Shown here one piece after another: positions 1-8,550 of a DNA stretch of 64,000 nt; position 1 is the stretch's first letter; each line of letters opens with the position of its first letter. The notes under the pieces were generated by a model, which ran no database searches, was not told the origin of the DNA, and was given only the letters and a program-made list of their open reading frames with translations. Made by a program: the position numbers and the translations under genes. Source of the DNA: Actinoplanes sp. L3-i22 (lineage in GTDB: Bacteria > Actinomycetota > Actinomycetes > Mycobacteriales > Micromonosporaceae). The stretch is taken from positions 2,662,001 through 2,726,000 of the forward strand of contig NZ_AP024745.1 of assembly GCF_019704555.1 (NCBI RefSeq), read 5' to 3'.

Positions 1-912
1 CGGCAACCGGTCGGGGGCGCCGAGCAACCTCGCGACCCCGTCCGATGGTTGGCCGTCGAACACCCATCGGTCCGCGCCCGTCGCCCGGCACAGCCCCAGC
101 AACGTCAGATCCAAGTAGTCAAGCTCACCGCCACGTAGCGGATGCAGCAGCCGGATCGCAGGCCACACAGCCTCGTTCGCGTTGGCCGGTCGATAGACGA
201 CCGATCTACCGAGCAAACGGCGAGGCCGGCAGACGTGCAGATGCCCGGCATCCACCAGCCTCTGCGAGACCTGATCAGGCGCGAGAGGGGCCAAGTAGGC
301 AAGCCACGTCTCGACCGGCAACAGATCAGGCTCCGAATAGATCACCATCAGGAACTCGTTAGCGATTCGGTCAGGCACCAGCGCAGCGGGTGCACCGCCG
401 GAAATCGCCGCAGCTTGGATGCGGTAGGCCAGGGCCGCACTGACTTCTGAGGCGAGGCGAAGGTGACCCTCCCGATTGAGCACGACCTGGCCGCCGAGCA
501 GCAGTTCGATCATCAACGCCGCGCCCAAACCCAGGCCGATCAACGCGGAGTCCGCCCGTCGGCTCCCCGAGCGGTCGCTGTGTACCACTCGCCAGAAGTC
601 GTCAGCCAGTTGAGGCCATCCTGCAGCCGACCAGGTTCGATCCATCCGGCAGTGGGTTCCGGGCGTGATCAGCCGATGCCGCCACCAGTCATACTCGCCA
701 GGGGCAGGTCTACGTGCCCGGAAGGCGCCGCTGGTCTCCGGCACCGCGGGCTGTGCATACGACGGCGTGGCGGAGACCCCATACCGCCGATCCGGCTGAA
801 CGTGGGACGGCGCCATAGGCTGCGAATATGGCCTTGCGCTCGCATCTTCCGCAGGTGACCACGGAGGCCTGGTCGCCATCGCATCCGACGGTGAGTGATG
901 ACGGCCGATCAT
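1..912 (-). CDS. GPP34 (GOLPH3-like) domain protein, C-terminus cut by window edge
   Basis: This minus-strand frame stays open from the left edge to a stop at 1015-1017. The start chosen is ATG at 912, with GAGG six bases upstream; ATG at 879 is the alternative. A Pro/Ala/Ser-rich N-terminal stretch is followed by a segment reading ADDFWRVVHSDRSGS and then LGLGAALMIELLLGGQVVL. Further on it reads LAPLAPDQVSQRLVDAGHL and LDLTLLGLCRATG. This order matches actinobacterial GPP34-family proteins, whose eukaryotic relatives bind phosphoinositides at the Golgi; the bacterial role is unknown. The C-terminus lies beyond position 1. It may be host or element DNA. The gene is read divergently from the SDR/XRE pair. 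Confidence 0.75.
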   Translation of the reverse strand, partial: MIGRHHSPSDAMATRPPWSPAEDASARPYSQPMAPSHVQPDRRYGVSATPSYAQPAVPETSGAFRARRPAPGEYDWWRHRLITPGTHCRMDRTWSAAGWPQLADDFWRVVHSDRSGSRRADSALIGLGLGAALMIELLLGGQVVLNREGHLRLASEVSAALAYRIQAAAISGGAPAALVPDRIANEFLMVIYSEPDLLPVETWLAYLAPLAPDQVSQRLVDAGHLHVCRPRRLLGRSVVYRPANANEAVWPAIRLLHPLRGGELDYLDLTLLGLCRATGADRWVFDGQPSDGVARLLGAPDRLP

Positions 913-1093
913 CTCGAACCTCGCCGTCCAGCGTCCGCGCTCAACGGCACAGCCACGGGATTCATTGGACCGCCCTCCCTGGACGACGCACTCATGAAGA
1001 GTTCTCAGCCGCCGTCACCGGGTTCTGGGGAGTTCCTGCGAGGTGCGGCAGATTTGTCGGTACCAAGGAGTTTGGTCAACGATGTCGCCTGAA

Positions 1094-1115
1094 AGTGACA
1101 CAGATCAGTGTCACT
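1094..1115. promoter_or_regulatory. 8-bp inverted repeat, possible operator
   Basis: AGTGACAC and GTGTCACT face each other across six bases in the 418-bp gap (913-1330) between the GPP34 gene and the divergent SDR/XRE pair. The symmetry and location fit an operator, possibly for the XRE regulator encoded at 2206, which is inference. I see no convincing gene in the rest of this gap. Confidence 0.4.
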
Positions 1116-1330
1116 CACCGATCCAGGGCGGCTGCGCAGCGTCGCGCGGCCGCGATGCGTACGAGGCACTACGGTTGAGCGCGCGTCCCTACTAGGCGAT
1201 GATCGCTCGCCCGAGGCAGCCGTCTCCGACGAGTTTGACGAACTGGCCACGCGGTATGTGGAGTAGATGGGTGTATCGCCAAGTGCAGCTCAAGCCGGGC
1301 CGATGACCTGGGCAGGTTAGGAGATCGAAC

Positions 1331-2146
1331 GTGTATGTAGTGGGCGGTCACGGGTACGTCGGTTCTCGCGCTGTCTTCTATGCGGAGGCGGGAGGAGACG
1401 ACGTAGTCGTTGTGAGCCGAGGCGGAGACACTCGCGGCGGCGTGCCGAGCGTTGCATGGGATGACTTCCTGATCGATCTACGGCAGCGTGCCGGCCAACC
1501 ATCCTCCATCGTCTGGATCCTCGACGGTGCGAAGCATGACGAGCTAGAGCGGCTCAACGCACTGCTGAGGGTGGTTGACGAATCGACTTACGTAGTTGGG
1601 GTGTCATCGTGCACCGTCTACGGCAATCGGCACGGAGAGGTCTGCGTCGAAAGCACACCGCTGAGCCTCGTGACGCCAAACGCTGAGCTCAAAGCCGCTT
1701 GCGAGGATTCACTTGAGGCGGCACCGGTCTCCTACGGGATCCTGAGGCTAGGCGCGCTTTACGGAGTTGATGATCGGGGAATCCGCCGTGACCGGGTCGA
1801 GAAGTGGGTCACCGAAGCCGCTCAAGTCGGAACGGTGACTGTCCCGGAACCGAGCCATTGGCGCGGTTGGCTGCATCGTGACCAAGCGGCTCGGGCGCTC
1901 GTTCGTGCCGCCCGAGACAGAGTTGAGGGGACATTCAATGTCACGTCCTCGAACTATCGCTTCGGCGATGCGGCATCGTTCGCTGCGGACCCGTTCGGCG
2001 CAGAAGTAAGGGGCGACGGGAAGGACGATCCTATGGATTACCAGATCGATTCGTCGCTTGCCGTCAAGCAGCAACTCCTTGATCATCAAGAGGGCGAGGA
2101 CCTCCCCTCGACCGTCGCTGCATTCGCGGCTACCCACAGGCGATAA
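1331..2146 (+). CDS. NAD-dependent epimerase/dehydratase (extended SDR)
   Basis: The 271-residue protein opens with the nucleotide-binding glycine motif GGHGYVGS, directly after the first beta strand. A mid-protein SSCTVYGNR segment matches the catalytic S...Y region of extended SDR epimerases, but the usual YxxxK lysine is not evident (YGNRH). LRLGALYG and a WRGWLHRDQAARAL segment are also typical of the family. The GTG start has AGGAG about nine bases upstream. The substrate, probably a nucleotide sugar or similar, cannot be told. The gene overlaps or lies just before the XRE regulator, suggesting an operon. The altered YxxxK may mean changed or lost catalysis. Confidence 0.7.
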   Translation: MYVVGGHGYVGSRAVFYAEAGGDDVVVVSRGGDTRGGVPSVAWDDFLIDLRQRAGQPSSIVWILDGAKHDELERLNALLRVVDESTYVVGVSSCTVYGNRHGEVCVESTPLSLVTPNAELKAACEDSLEAAPVSYGILRLGALYGVDDRGIRRDRVEKWVTEAAQVGTVTVPEPSHWRGWLHRDQAARALVRAARDRVEGTFNVTSSNYRFGDAASFAADPFGAEVRGDGKDDPMDYQIDSSLAVKQQLLDHQEGEDLPSTVAAFAATHRR

Positions 2147-2205
2147 TGGCTGCACAGCGTTGTAGATGTTCTTGCGGAAATTACACGACCGGGTCCGGTG
2201 ACGAG

Positions 2206-3426
2206 ATGATGGACTACGACGACGATCTAGGAATCGGCAGGCGAATCTCTGAAGCGCGCAAGCTTCGCAGGATGAGCCAGGAGGAACTTGCGGCCAGGAT
2301 CCCCTTCAGCCTGTCGATGCTGCGGAAGGTCGAGCAGGGAAAGAGAGACGCGACGCCGGCGTTCACTGCGGCAGTAGCAAAGTGCCTTGCTACAGACGTA
2401 ACCACTCTCACCGGCCAGCCGTACGACCAGCATGGCAGGGGCCGCGACCGTATTCACGCCTCCATGCCCAGCCTTCGGCAGGCGCTGACGTACTGGGACC
2501 TGAGCCCCCAGCTCGACAAGCCGATCCGAACCTGGGATGTCCTTCGTGCCGAAACGGTGATGGCGGCGGAGCTGCGTCGCACCGCCCAGCACCAAAAGTT
2601 GGTGCAGGTGCTTCCAGACCTGCTCCTAGAGGTCACCGCTGCCACGCACGAGAGCACCGAAATCGAGAAGGAGCGGTACTTCGAGCTCCTGGCAATCCTG
2701 CTGTTCGCTGCCCACTCAGTCACGTACAAGACGGGGTATCTCGATTTGTCCAGCGTGGTCGAGGACCGCATCAACTGGGCGGCCTCGCGGTCGTCCGATC
2801 CGCTCATGGGAGCGCTCGCGGCTTGGGCTCGTACGACTTCGATGCTTCAGAACGGCTCGTACGACATCGGTCTTCAGTTGTTAGATCGCATGCAAATGGC
2901 GATCGACCCGATTCGTACTGACCAAGAGAAGACGGCGCTGCCGGTTTCGGGGTCATTGCATCTACGTTCGGGAATGCTCGCAGCGCGCGCCGGGGACGGT
3001 GATACCGCAAACGCGCATTTGAGAGAAGCCAGAAAGATTGCGGCGCACCTTGGCGGCGATGACCACGACGGCGGTTGGCATCAACTCTCGTTCGGCCCGG
3101 CGAACGTCAGCATTCACGAAGTTGCGGCCCGCATTGAGCTTGGGGATGGCACCGGCGCGGTGGCTTTAGCGCACGACCTGAAGATCCCGGCCAACCTGCC
3201 TCCGATCCGAGCAGGACATCACTTCGTAGACCTATCCAGAGCTCAACTCTGGGAGGGAGAGCGCGAAGCGGCTCTCAAGAGCCTTTACCAGGCAAGGAGA
3301 CTTGCGCCGCAACAGACTCGGCATCTTCCGACAACGCGCGAGGTACTGCGGATGTTAGTGAGGGCGCATCGGAGAAGTAGCGAACCGTTGGCAAAGATGG
3401 TCAGTTGGATAGGCGGTGAGCTGTAG
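2206..3426 (+). CDS. XRE-family transcriptional regulator with C-terminal TPR-like helices
   Basis: An N-terminal helix-turn-helix (IGRRISEARKLRRMSQEELA, then PFSLSMLRKVEQGKRDATP) is typical of actinobacterial XRE regulators. About 300 residues of alpha-helical, TPR-like sequence follow, as in the large Streptomyces-type family whose ligands are mostly unknown. An in-frame ATG at 2146 overlaps the SDR stop, but its extra 20 residues (Cys-rich, not helical) look untranslated or optional, so the ATG pair at 2206/2209 is preferred. Likely cotranscribed with the SDR gene and possibly autoregulated through the palindrome at 1094-1115 (inference). Nearly 200 bp after its stop hold no recognisable gene. 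Confidence 0.8.
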   Translation: MMDYDDDLGIGRRISEARKLRRMSQEELAARIPFSLSMLRKVEQGKRDATPAFTAAVAKCLATDVTTLTGQPYDQHGRGRDRIHASMPSLRQALTYWDLSPQLDKPIRTWDVLRAETVMAAELRRTAQHQKLVQVLPDLLLEVTAATHESTEIEKERYFELLAILLFAAHSVTYKTGYLDLSSVVEDRINWAASRSSDPLMGALAAWARTTSMLQNGSYDIGLQLLDRMQMAIDPIRTDQEKTALPVSGSLHLRSGMLAARAGDGDTANAHLREARKIAAHLGGDDHDGGWHQLSFGPANVSIHEVAARIELGDGTGAVALAHDLKIPANLPPIRAGHHFVDLSRAQLWEGEREAALKSLYQARRLAPQQTRHLPTTREVLRMLVRAHRRSSEPLAKMVSWIGGEL

Positions 3427-3619
3427 GCATTGATAAGAGAAGCACAAAACCAGACTCGGGCGAATGGCTCCTGCCATCCGCAGTGGAAGGGTGCGGGCGG
3501 CGGATCGGGCTGCCTTTATATGTGCGTTCACTCGCGTAATGCGTCGTGGTCTGCAACCTTGGGCTGAGGCCGACGGGCCACGCGAGTAAACGATCGCCTC
3601 TATAGCTTTGAGGCAGTAC

Positions 3620-4072
3620 CTAGCGCCCTGTCTCGTTGAATGCCAGAACTTGGCTGGGCAATTCGTTTAGAGATTCGATTCGCATCGTAGGGATACTTTG
3701 AGCATCTGTATCGTTCTGCTGAATCGTGGCCCACGGCCCCCTGCGTATAAGTGCTGTCCTGAAGCCGGTCGCTAGGGGCCGGACGGATGTCATTATCCAG
3801 CCGATCGCCGACATGCAGAGTCTCTTCGGGCTTGTGTGGTGTGACATTTGCTAGGGCACGAAAGAAGGCCGTGTCCGGCTTCGAGAATCCCCAGTCGTCA
3901 GAAGTAGCGACCAGGTCGGCCGGAAGCTTCAATTTCCGCAGGATGCCTCCAGCTCGAATCGTCTGATTGCCAGCGATTCCAACCCAAAGGCCCGCGTCGC
4001 GCAGAGCCTTCAGTGCGGGCGAGTCTCGTTCACCAGGCATTCGCCGACATCGAAGACAACTGCGCGGATCAT
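3620..4072 (-). pseudogene. Decayed HAD-superfamily hydrolase
   Basis: Three pieces of one HAD hydrolase are visible. ATG at 4072 gives MIRAVVFDVGECLVNETR, which contains HAD motif I (DVG), and then stops. In a second frame, from about 4015, PALKALRDAGLWVGIAGNQ leads through ATSDDWGFSKPDTAFF to HVGDRLDNDIRP. In a third frame, ATGFRTALIRRGPWATIQQ runs to a stop at 3620. Intact relatives have about 60 residues of cap domain between the first two pieces, so an internal deletion plus a frameshift near 3775 have removed function. The protein would have been a soluble phosphatase-like enzyme. No functional product is expected. Confidence 0.75.
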
Positions 4073-4261
4073 GGGTGCAGCCTATCCGGGGCGTTCAGTA
4101 TCGGTCGCTATGGGCGTTCGGGGCCCGCTGTCCGGCGACCTGGTCCTTGCTCCGATGTGGTCGGCAAATCACGCGGCCTCGTGACCTCGGATGAAACGCA
4201 GAAAGAGCCGGGGTGTGCAGGTGGTGGGGAGGGATAAGCCCTCCCCACCACGCGCATTCAG

Positions 4262-5560
4262 TTACTGCTCACGGGAACGCGTTCCGCCGTCCCTCTTGGG
4301 ATTGCCTAGCACTCGGACGGTGGAGCTCAGCTTGATGGGCAGGTCCTCGTCGCCTTTGAGGAACGGTTCGATGTCGATAGTTTTGTGGAGGCTCCAGCCG
4401 GGTCCGTGTGCCTGCTGGCGTTCGTGGCCGGAGACCCAGTACCGATGGTCGGGCTTGGCGCGCGTGCGACCTGTTGGCGCTTCGGGCTTCCACGTGCCCG
4501 ATGTGTCGCTGCGGGGTTTGATCTGCACGATCCGGACGTCGGGGGCTGGGCGTTGACTGCGCTGGTAGGCCTTGGTGGTGCCCTTCGGAAGTGTGGCTGG
4601 GACTGATTCGGCCATCTGTTGTTTGATCAGGAGCCAGGTGGTGACGAGCGGTCCGAGTGGATGGCTGCCATCGAGCGCGGCGCGATTGGGAACGTGTTCG
4701 GCGTGTATGGGGAGAAGCCAGCCGATCTCGTGTCGCAGGGCGGGCATGAGGTCGTCGTCTAGAGCGCTGCCGATGCTGCGGTAGCCGATGAGTTGCCAGC
4801 CGTCGGAGCCGGGTGTCCAGGAGACGGCGGCGAGTTGCCCGGTGCCGCTGACGGGTCCGGGCCAGGCGAGTAGCCCTGCCTGGGCGGGAAGGAGCTCGTC
4901 GGTGATCCGGGCGGGTGGTTGGTCGGCGCTGTGTGCCTTCACCCGGCGGGTGAATTCCTCGTTGATCCAGTACATGGGTATGAGGTCGAGTTGGCTGGCC
5001 AGAGTCTGGCGTTGTCCGGGGTTGTTGAGGGGTTCGGGGAGATCCGCTGCGCAGCGGAGTAGTCCGGTGAGACGGTCGCGGACCTTCGGCAGCATCTCGA
5101 CGGTGATCCGGGCGGCCGGCCACGTCGTCGTGGTGAGGAGCGTGCGGCCTTCGCGTCCGAAGACGATGCCGCGGTACAACAGGTCGAGTTGCGTGTACTC
5201 GTCACTGCCGGCCTGCCATCCCACGATGCCTGCGCACCGGGCAGTGAGGGCGTCGATGTCGTTGGCCTCGATGTGCTGTGCGCACCGGTAGCAGACGTGC
5301 CAGTGGTCGTTGTAGGTCCGGAGGATACCGGCTTCGAGCGCCAAGAACTGGATGAGGCCGGTCCGGTAGTTCCAGACCGGTAGATCGTCGGTGCAGGTGT
5401 GGCATCGGTCGAAGGGGCGGCGGACGTGGCCGGCATCCACGGGGACGACTTCGTGCGGTGCTTCGACCACGGGGTGGCGGTATTCGACCTGGTCGCGGTG
5501 CCGGTGCTCAGTGAGAACTCTGCGGCAGGTGGCGCAAGCCATGCGGGTCGTGAGGTTCAT
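4262..5560 (-). CDS. Hypothetical protein with zinc-binding N-terminus and actinophage-type C-terminal motif
   Basis: The 432-residue protein has CxxC pairs near its N-terminus (CATC, CHTC, CYRC) that look like a zinc-ribbon or treble-clef region. The middle is not recognised. Near the C-terminus HRYWVSGHERQQAHGPG is followed by a stretch ending in KLSSTVRVLGNPKRDGG. This resembles the short GHWR-type motif that ends many actinophage and plasmid hypothetical proteins (recollection, not a search). Its ATG overlaps the stop of the diguanylate cyclase by four bases, so it is the last gene of the minus-strand operon running from about 8064. Function unknown. Confidence 0.65.
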   Translation of the reverse strand: MNLTTRMACATCRRVLTEHRHRDQVEYRHPVVEAPHEVVPVDAGHVRRPFDRCHTCTDDLPVWNYRTGLIQFLALEAGILRTYNDHWHVCYRCAQHIEANDIDALTARCAGIVGWQAGSDEYTQLDLLYRGIVFGREGRTLLTTTTWPAARITVEMLPKVRDRLTGLLRCAADLPEPLNNPGQRQTLASQLDLIPMYWINEEFTRRVKAHSADQPPARITDELLPAQAGLLAWPGPVSGTGQLAAVSWTPGSDGWQLIGYRSIGSALDDDLMPALRHEIGWLLPIHAEHVPNRAALDGSHPLGPLVTTWLLIKQQMAESVPATLPKGTTKAYQRSQRPAPDVRIVQIKPRSDTSGTWKPEAPTGRTRAKPDHRYWVSGHERQQAHGPGWSLHKTIDIEPFLKGDEDLPIKLSSTVRVLGNPKRDGGTRSREQ

Positions 5561-6273
5561 GCGCCGCCTCCGTTCTGGTGGCGGCGCTGGTCGCGAAGGC
5601 GCGGTCCTCGGCGGGGCCGGTGGCCGGGCATAGTCATGCCGGGCCGATGGAAGACGTACCGGTTCCCGCCTTGCTGCTTGGCGTGGTACATGGCCATGTC
5701 GGCGTGGTGCAAGGCAACGCCTTCGAGCAGGTCGGTGCTGGAGGCGACGGCGATGCCGAGGCTTGCGGTGATCGTGACGGTGATCGGCCCGTAGTCGGCG
5801 CGGACCTCGACCGACTCGGCGATGACGCTGGTGAACAACAGGGCCATATGGGCGAGCCGGGTAGTGTCCAGCGGCGCGATGACGGCGAACTCGTCGCCCG
5901 AGAGCCGCGCGGCCTGGCCGCCGTAGAGGGCGGCGAGTCGCCCGATCCGGACGGCGGTCGCCTTGAGCAGGTCGTCTCCGGCGTCGTGGCCGTACGCGTC
6001 GTTGACCTCTTTGAACAGGTCGAGGTCGATGAGCACAGCTACGATCTGCCGGTGCTGAACGGACGCGGCGATGGCGGTGTGGATGGCCCGTAGGCCGGTG
6101 CGGTTGTGCAAGCCGGTGAGCGGGTCATGGGTGAGCTGCCAAATCTTGTCAGCCAGCTCGTTGCGCAGCCGGGCAATGTTCGGCCGGGTAGCTCTGCGAC
6201 TGGTGAGGAAGCCGATGGCGGCTCCGACTGTGGCCGCCACGAGGGTGGCGATCACGAGGGGCGTGGTGAACAC
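5557..6273 (-). CDS. Membrane-anchored GGDEF-domain diguanylate cyclase
   Basis: The GTG start at 6273 has GGAGGAAC just upstream and gives a membrane helix at residues 4-24; the open frame extends to 6393 but lacks a better site. The GGDEF domain has DPLTGLHNR at 50-58, the metal ligands in LIDLDLFKEVN (D83, D85) and the signature as SGDEF at 125-129, an accepted variant. The RxxD inhibitory site normally five residues before the signature is absent (YGGQ there), so product inhibition is probably lost. It would make cyclic di-GMP from GTP at the inner membrane face. No EAL or sensor domain is present. Carriage on a conjugative element is noteworthy. Confidence 0.85.
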   Translation of the reverse strand: MFTTPLVIATLVAATVGAAIGFLTSRRATRPNIARLRNELADKIWQLTHDPLTGLHNRTGLRAIHTAIAASVQHRQIVAVLIDLDLFKEVNDAYGHDAGDDLLKATAVRIGRLAALYGGQAARLSGDEFAVIAPLDTTRLAHMALLFTSVIAESVEVRADYGPITVTITASLGIAVASSTDLLEGVALHHADMAMYHAKQQGGNRYVFHRPGMTMPGHRPRRGPRLRDQRRHQNGGGA

Positions 6274-6297
6274 TGGGTTCCTCCATCTCGATGGAGA

Positions 6298-6337
6298 AAC
6301 CCGGGACGCGCGTTTTCGAGGCGAGGCGTCCCGGGTT
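6298..6337. repeat. 12-bp perfect hairpin between operon genes
   Basis: AACCCGGGACGC at 6298-6309 pairs with GCGTCCCGGGTT at 6326-6337. It lies just upstream of the ribosome binding site of the diguanylate cyclase. The same layout (stem, ribosome binding site, short gene) recurs through the element. Confidence 0.7.
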
Positions 6338-6349
6338 CCTGATACGACG

Positions 6350-6376
6350 ACGGCCCGCCAATGGCGGGCCGTTTTT
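6350..6376 (+). terminator. Hairpin with T-tract
   Basis: ACGGCCCGCC at 6350-6359 pairs with GGCGGGCCGT at 6363-6372 across three bases, and five Ts run from 6372 to 6376. The T-tract points in the + direction although both neighbours are minus-strand genes, so it may stop antisense transcription or act as an RNA-stabilising stem. Confidence 0.55.
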
Positions 6377-6408
6377 GTGCTTCGGGCCGCCATTGGTGGC
6401 AGCCCGGG

Positions 6409-7005
6409 TCAGGCGATCTCGGGCTTCGCGATCGAGCCGTCGAGACTCCAGGTGGCGCCGACGCGAGCCGGGTACCGTCCAGCGGAGCCCTCGATACCGG
6501 GGTAGGGCGTCGGGTAGGGCTCGTCGGTGCGGGGCCGCCGGCCGATGACCTGTATGGAGCCGTTCGGAGTTCCTTTGGGACGCAGCTCGTAGCGCTCGGC
6601 CACGCTCCTGACGTAGTCGATGTCAGAGGCGTACGGCCGGTAGTCGCCGCGCAGGATGGTGCCGCCGAGACGGTCGCAGCAGCTGACGACGACGGGGTAT
6701 CGGCCGGTCAGGGCGACGGTGACGGTGTGGCCGCAGGTCAGGTCGAACTCGAACACGCACAGCCGGTACTCCGCGACGTCCTCGGCGGCCGGGTTGTTGG
6801 GCGCGGACGGGGCGCAGGACTGGCAGATCGGGCCGAGATCGGCCTGGTATCCGGCGTCGCACTCTTCGCACACGATGCGCAGGCAGGCGCGGCATTCACC
6901 GGAGGCGACGTCGTTGAGGTTGGTGCCGCAGAAACCGCAGTCGCCGGTCAGGCATTCGTCGGTGTGCTGGCGGGGCCGGTGTTGGTGGCAAAGGTGGTTA
7001 CCCAC
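6409..7005 (-). CDS. Hypothetical Cys-rich (zinc-ribbon-like) protein
   Basis: This 198-residue protein has many cysteines in its first half: CGFCG, CRACLRIVCEECD and CQSC. They suggest two zinc-binding knuckles resembling B-box or RING-like ribbons. A conserved-looking DLTCGHTV segment follows. The C-terminal third is polar and unrecognised. The ATG at 7005 overlaps the end of the upstream gene by eight bases, so translation is probably coupled. It is part of the minus-strand operon with the sigma-like factor and diguanylate cyclase. No catalytic motif is seen. Confidence 0.65.
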   Translation of the reverse strand: MGNHLCHQHRPRQHTDECLTGDCGFCGTNLNDVASGECRACLRIVCEECDAGYQADLGPICQSCAPSAPNNPAAEDVAEYRLCVFEFDLTCGHTVTVALTGRYPVVVSCCDRLGGTILRGDYRPYASDIDYVRSVAERYELRPKGTPNGSIQVIGRRPRTDEPYPTPYPGIEGSAGRYPARVGATWSLDGSIAKPEIA

Positions 7006-7423
7006 GATGGCCGCGCAGGTGCTGGTGAACCGTCGTGGGGTTCAGCCCACGGCCGGTCCAATCTTCTGGCTCGCTGATGCGTCGCCAGCCAGCGAACTCA
7101 CACGCCAGCCACGTGATGTCCGCGTTAGGGTCGAGGACAGAGATGACGTCACCGGTCGACAGGGACCTCAGCCTCAGTAGCCGGTAGGTACAGGCGAGGA
7201 GGAAATCCATCTCGCCGTGATGAGTCGTTCCCCCGCGGTCGCCCTTTAGCTGGTCGAGGTCCGCGTTCAACACGTGGTACGTGTGCTCGGCGATCTGCTC
7301 AGGGCTGGTTTCGGCAGGCAGGTGCCGCCAGTGGGAGATGACCTTCGTGAGGCGGTGGCCGGGCTCGTACTGGAAGAATTGGGTGCCGATGTTGTGGAAG
7401 ACAGCGATGAAGAACAGCGTCAT
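6998..7423 (-). CDS. Hypothetical protein, 141 aa
   Basis: The start chosen is ATG at 7423, seven bases after GAAAGG. The longer frame upstream to 7741 is arginine-rich shadow sequence of the sigma-like gene. The product opens MTLFFIAVFHNIGTQFFQ and later reads DFLLACTYRLLRLRSLSTGDVISV. No known domain is recognised and no clear membrane helix or signal peptide is present despite the hydrophobic first residues. Its last eight bases overlap the start of the next gene, placing it in the operon. Confidence 0.6.
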   Translation of the reverse strand: MTLFFIAVFHNIGTQFFQYEPGHRLTKVISHWRHLPAETSPEQIAEHTYHVLNADLDQLKGDRGGTTHHGEMDFLLACTYRLLRLRSLSTGDVISVLDPNADITWLACEFAGWRRISEPEDWTGRGLNPTTVHQHLRGHRG

Positions 7424-7452
7424 GATCGGGCCTTTCGGTGTCTGAGCGGAAT

Positions 7453-8064
7453 TCATGCCGGTGCTGCGAGAGCGGCCTGCACGTGGTGGAGGGCTCGGCG
7501 TTCCAGGCTGCGGACGGCCGCGACGCTGCGGTCCATGTGCCGGGCGGCAGCGTCGCGCGGGTGGCCGTCGAGGTAGCGCAGCTGGATCGCGCGCCGCTGA
7601 GCGGTGGTCAGTCGGGCCATCGCGTGGGCGAAGGCGAGCCGGCCGAGCCGGGCAGGCGCGCCTCCGGTGGCCGGTGCAGCGGGCGCGGGAGCGTGGTCGC
7701 GGACGGCGTACGCGGCGCGGACGTACCTGCGCTGGGACCATTCGTGCTGGTTGGATGCCTTCGCGGCGTGCCAGATGAACCAGCCGCGCACGTCGAGCAG
7801 TGCGGCGGACAGGTCCGCCAGGGCACCGGTGAACGTTTCCTGCACGAGGTCCGGGATGGCGTCACGGTCGTGGCCCCGTAGGCGCACGCTGACGTAGCGG
7901 GTGACCGGTTCCCGGAACATGAGGTACAGCTCCGCGAAGGCGTCGCGGTCACCGAGCTGGGCGCGGTCGAGCAGCGCGAGGACAGCGGGGGCGGCCTCGG
8001 GGTGCCGGCGCCGTGAAGCCGCGACGAGGTTTTGACGTGGCGTACCGGGGTGCTGGTACGGCAT
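7453..8064 (-). CDS. ECF-like RNA polymerase sigma factor
   Basis: A 203-residue protein. Residues from about 35 (AQLGDRDAFAELYLMFREPV, then DLVQETFTGAL) match sigma region 2, and the end (RLTTAQRRAIQLRYLDGHPR, then AVRSLERRALHHVQAAL) matches the region 4 helix-turn-helix. The ATG at 8064 has an excellent GGAGGAATCCC site. Family members direct core polymerase to a small promoter set. Here it heads the minus-strand operon with the diguanylate cyclase, so it may regulate element genes (inference). No anti-sigma gene is recognisable nearby. It could instead be a sigma-like regulator without full sigma activity. Confidence 0.8.
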   Translation of the reverse strand: MPYQHPGTPRQNLVAASRRRHPEAAPAVLALLDRAQLGDRDAFAELYLMFREPVTRYVSVRLRGHDRDAIPDLVQETFTGALADLSAALLDVRGWFIWHAAKASNQHEWSQRRYVRAAYAVRDHAPAPAAPATGGAPARLGRLAFAHAMARLTTAQRRAIQLRYLDGHPRDAAARHMDRSVAAVRSLERRALHHVQAALAAPA

Positions 8065-8093
8065 GGGATTCCTCCGTCCATGAGGGATGGAAT

Positions 8094-8120
8094 CCGGGCA
8101 CGCCGATCGGCCGTGCCCGG
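8094..8120. repeat. Hairpin upstream of sigma-like gene
   Basis: CCGGGCACG at 8094-8102 pairs with CGTGCCCGG at 8112-8120, immediately upstream of the ribosome binding site of the sigma-like gene. It belongs to the series of intergenic stems in this element. Confidence 0.6.
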
Positions 8121-8196
8121 AGGATGCGCGGGTTCGCGCGGTCGGCCGGGCACGGCCGAAGCTGTGGTGCGGGAGCGTTAGGCGGGGTTCATCAGG

Positions 8197-8508
8197 TCAC
8201 TCGCGGTTGTGCCGCCGACTGTTGGGCTCACGGCGATAGACGTGGTGCTCGATTATGTCGACTTCCAGCCGCTTGACCAGGTCGTCCGGAATCACGGCGT
8301 ACGGCTCGACAGCGGCCACGATGACCTGGGGATCAATGACCTGCTCCAGTAGCCCGAGGTCGACGTAGTCCGGCGGGTTGTCGGGATCGGTGTCGGGGTC
8401 GTAGTCGAAGTCAGCGACGGTGCAGAACAGGGTGCGGTGGGGGTTCCAACCAACCCGGATGGTGTAGCGCTCGAAGCCGGGCTTCGGGTCGAGGGAGTAC
8501 AGGCTCAT
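8197..8508 (-). CDS. Hypothetical acidic protein, 103 aa
   Basis: The acidic product opens MSLYSLDPKPGFERYTIRVG and contains DFDYDPDTDPDNPPDYVDLG. GAAGGG precedes the ATG. Its general shape (beta-strand start, VGWNPHRTLF, Asp/Pro-rich middle) resembles small proteins common on actinobacterial plasmids and integrative elements, but I do not recognise a family. It lies between the sigma-like gene and the next minus-strand gene. Confidence 0.6.
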   Translation of the reverse strand: MSLYSLDPKPGFERYTIRVGWNPHRTLFCTVADFDYDPDTDPDNPPDYVDLGLLEQVIDPQVIVAAVEPYAVIPDDLVKRLEVDIIEHHVYRREPNSRRHNRE

Positions 8509-8550
8509 CAGCAGTCCCTTCGGGAAATTTGGCCAGGGTGGTCGCGCTGG

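Noticed and set aside
1..1330. A left attachment site (copy of tRNA-Leu 3' end)
   Set aside because: No match to the recombinase-tRNA junction was found by eye here or elsewhere to the left.
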